DNA of 36,449 nucleotides from the NCBI RefSeq assembly GCF_000317595.1, contig NZ_AEJC01000094.1, positions 1-36,449 on the forward strand, written 5' to 3'. Under the pieces are notes generated by a model, which made no database searches, had not been told where the DNA came from, and saw only the letters and a program-made list of their open reading frames with translations. The stretch comes from Streptomyces ipomoeae 91-03. GTDB taxonomy: Bacteria > Actinomycetota > Actinomycetes > Streptomycetales > Streptomycetaceae. Shown here in pieces: positions 34,997 to 36,449 of the stretch; the stretch's first letter is position 1, and each line of letters opens with the position of its first letter. The position numbers and the translations under genes are program-made.

Positions 34997-35218
34997 ATGT
35001 CTGTGACCCAGATCGACATCGATGACGACGCCCTGGAACGGGCCATGGCTCTGGCCAAGGTCAGGACCAAGAAGGAGGCGGTCAATCTCGCTCTGCGCTT
35101 CTACGCCGAGCAGCAGGAGCGTGCGGCGCGCATCAGCCGTCACTTCGAGCGTGCGCGTGAGTGGGGTGCCGTCGAGGACGCCGAGCGGCTGCACCGGGCG
35201 GAGAAGCACAGCCGGTGA
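34997..35218 (+). CDS. vapB: VapB-type antitoxin
   Basis: 73 residues; ATG 34997 with AGGAGG at an ideal distance. The N-terminus TQIDIDDDALERAMALAKVRTKKEAVNLALRFY, read as two parts, is a ribbon-helix-helix DNA-binding domain of the VapB type. The C-terminal charged stretch (ARISRHFERAREWGAVEDAE) would wrap around the toxin. Its stop overlaps the toxin start (GTGA). Confidence 0.9.
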   Translation: MSVTQIDIDDDALERAMALAKVRTKKEAVNLALRFYAEQQERAARISRHFERAREWGAVEDAERLHRAEKHSR

Positions 35219-35625
35219 TCTACTTGCTCGACACCTCCGGCCTGGTCCGGCTGCTCCGCGAACCAAAACTTCAATCGGCCTGGTACGACGCGATCGACGC
35301 CGGTGCCATCGCATCCTGCTACGTACAGCGAACCGAGTTCCTGTACAGCGCCCGGAACGGCCGCGAGTACGACGAGATCGCAGAGATGTTCACCGACCTC
35401 TATCCCGATGTGCCGGTGCCGAAGAACGCGGGGCGTTGGATCGGCGCGGTGCAGCACCGTATGGCCCAGGCCGGGGAGCATCGCAGCGCCTCGGCGGTGG
35501 ACCTCGTCATCGCCGCCACCGCCGCTCACCACGGCCTGGCTGTCCTCCACGACGACGCCGGCTACCGCGCCATTGCCCGGCACGCAACCGACCTGACCGA
35601 GCACAACGTCAACGACATCGCCTGA
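35215..35625 (+). CDS. vapC: VapC-type PIN-domain ribonuclease toxin
   Basis: 136 residues from GTG 35215. The PIN-domain acidic residues are present: D6 in YLLDTSGLVRLL, Glu in QRTEFLYSA, Asp in SAVDLVIAATAA, and Asp in VLHDDAGYRAIA. Members cleave tRNA or rRNA when freed from VapB. The pair lies just inside the inferred att site, where such modules stabilise mobile elements. Confidence 0.92.
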   Translation: MIYLLDTSGLVRLLREPKLQSAWYDAIDAGAIASCYVQRTEFLYSARNGREYDEIAEMFTDLYPDVPVPKNAGRWIGAVQHRMAQAGEHRSASAVDLVIAATAAHHGLAVLHDDAGYRAIARHATDLTEHNVNDIA

Positions 35626-35725
35626 AACGCTTTCCCCGACCCGACAGGTTGGGGGCGGGAAAGTCGCGACAAGGACTCCGTCGCCGCGCCGATCCAGAGG
35701 GTCATCTTCAGGGGACCTCGGCAGC

Positions 35726-36024
35726 ATGGGCTACGGCACCGTGATCGGCGGACCCGACGAGGACGGGCCGTCCATCAACTGGCGGTGCGACAAGACGGCT
35801 GAGTGCGACACCGTCGCGGGCTACCGGGTCAGCCGGTGGAACGTGGCCACGAAGGACGAGCCGCTGCACGACGGACTGCTGCCGGCGGAGACCCGTGCCT
35901 ACACGGACACCACGGCCGCGCGGGGGACCACGCACTTCTACACGGTGGAGGCGGTGCGCGCCGACGGCAGCATCGCGGGCACGCACGTGTGGAGCTGCGT
36001 CTTCCAGGACCGCGTCTGGCCAGC
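35726..36024 (+). pseudogene. Fibronectin type III-like domain fragment
   Basis: The frame starting MGYGTVIGGPDEDGP has FN3-like features: INWRC, VAGYRVSRWNV, RAYTDTTAARGTTHFYTVEAV and VWSCVFQD. It corresponds to the C-terminal module of a secreted multidomain protein. Two Cys pairs are visible. After CVFQDR (about 36024) the similarity ends, though the frame stays open to the edge of the window. No signal peptide and no convincing start; it is a remnant. Confidence 0.55.
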
Positions 36025-36443
36025 ACAAGGTCGGTTGAGCGGCTTTGGGCCGAAGCTGCTTGGTCCGGTTCCCCAACACCCCGCCCTCCTGCATCGCGAG
36101 CGGCTTCGACGGCATCGCGATCGGCGATGGACGGACGGCAAGCGGCTGTACTTGCTGCCGCTGGCCAGCCGTCGCCTGTACAGCGTGTGCGCCGCCGCCC
36201 TCGCCGACCCGGACGCCTCCGACGCCGATGTGGCCGCCGCTGTCAAGGACCCGGCCCGGTGGCCGACGCCGGAGAGCGACAACCGGGGCGGCTCTACGGC
36301 GGCGACATGGAACGCAGCGCCCTCTGACGCCGAGACCCGGACGGCACGTACGCCACCCTCGCCCAGGGCCCGACCTGGTCCGGCTGGACACCCTCTCCGT
36401 CGCCGACGCCGCGGCGCTGCTCGCCCGGCTGTCAGCGGGGTAA
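36025..36443 (+). pseudogene. Unidentified degenerate coding remnant
   Basis: Well-formed protein segments occur in different frames: DGKRLYLLPLASRRLYSVCA and ALADPDASDADVAAAVKDPA in one frame, GGRLYGGD in the second, and LDTLSVADAAALLARLSAG with a TAA at 36441 in the third. Together they look like one short gene with two frameshifts. I do not recognise it. Confidence 0.35.
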
Positions 36444-36449
36444 CCGGTC

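Overview
The window looks like Streptomyces chromosome: about 70% G+C, strong third-position G/C bias, GTG starts, stop/start overlaps of the ATGA and GTGA type, and families typical of the genus (nSTAND1-WD40 proteins, multiple sugar ABC operons, DoxX, secreted transglycosylases, AICE-type remnants). It reads as accessory chromosome in which intact operons alternate with many truncated genes.

Layout. 0-0.8 kb: a secreted 213-residue protein of unknown function with its promoter. 1.0-5.4 kb: an HTH/nSTAND1/WD40 gene broken by two single-base frameshifts. 5.5-8.4 kb: an L-arabinose locus (intact araD; araA fused in frame to a truncated ABC permease; a truncated substrate-binding protein). 8.4-9.8 kb: a decayed IS200/IS605-type element (truncated tnpB and tnpA). 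9.8-11.7 kb: a glycosidase/permease chimera and a GH65 enzyme lacking its N-terminus. 12.2-13.0 kb: PIG-L deacetylase. 13.1-18.0 kb: a fructan/sucrose uptake operon (binding protein, two permeases, GH32), whose binding protein has a nonsense codon and lacks its start. 18.0-18.5 kb: the other part of a glycosidase C-terminus. 18.7-19.4 kb: secreted transglycosylase. 19.4-20.6 kb: remnants of an integrative element (integrase fragment, tiny coupled ORFs, Nudix-like fragment). 20.6-26.3 kb: intact metabolic genes (transaldolase, DoxX with a divergent Cys-rich regulator, GTP cyclohydrolase I, GH15 trehalase-like enzyme, membrane protein). 26.3-27.3 kb: composite of relaxase-like, IS701-like and alpha/beta-hydrolase fragments. 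27.6-32.1 kb: a lipoprotein followed by a tightly coupled three-gene cassette (multi-pass membrane protein, CHAT protease-like protein, small partner). 32.2-34.5 kb: LLM-class oxidoreductase, aminoglycoside-phosphotransferase fragment and a SUKH/SMI1-type protein. 34.6 kb: the 3' part of a tRNA-Gly with its terminator, read as an attachment site. 35.0-35.6 kb: vapBC toxin-antitoxin pair. 35.7 kb to the end: FN3-like and unidentified remnants.

The best candidate for a little-described system is the cassette at 28.2-32.1 kb. A membrane protein with a cytosolic coiled and beta-rich tail, a caspase-like CHAT protein and a small beta-rich partner are encoded in overlapping frames, the layout of predicted protease-based defence or cell-death systems in multicellular bacteria.

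A second theme is damage. At least ten sites join halves of unrelated genes, and three frameshifts each look like one base missing from a G/C run. Real rearrangement and assembly error cannot be told apart from the sequence alone, but two glycosidase pieces 8.1 kb apart in opposite orientation would join exactly at a shared GCTAC, which supports a genuine or assembled inversion.
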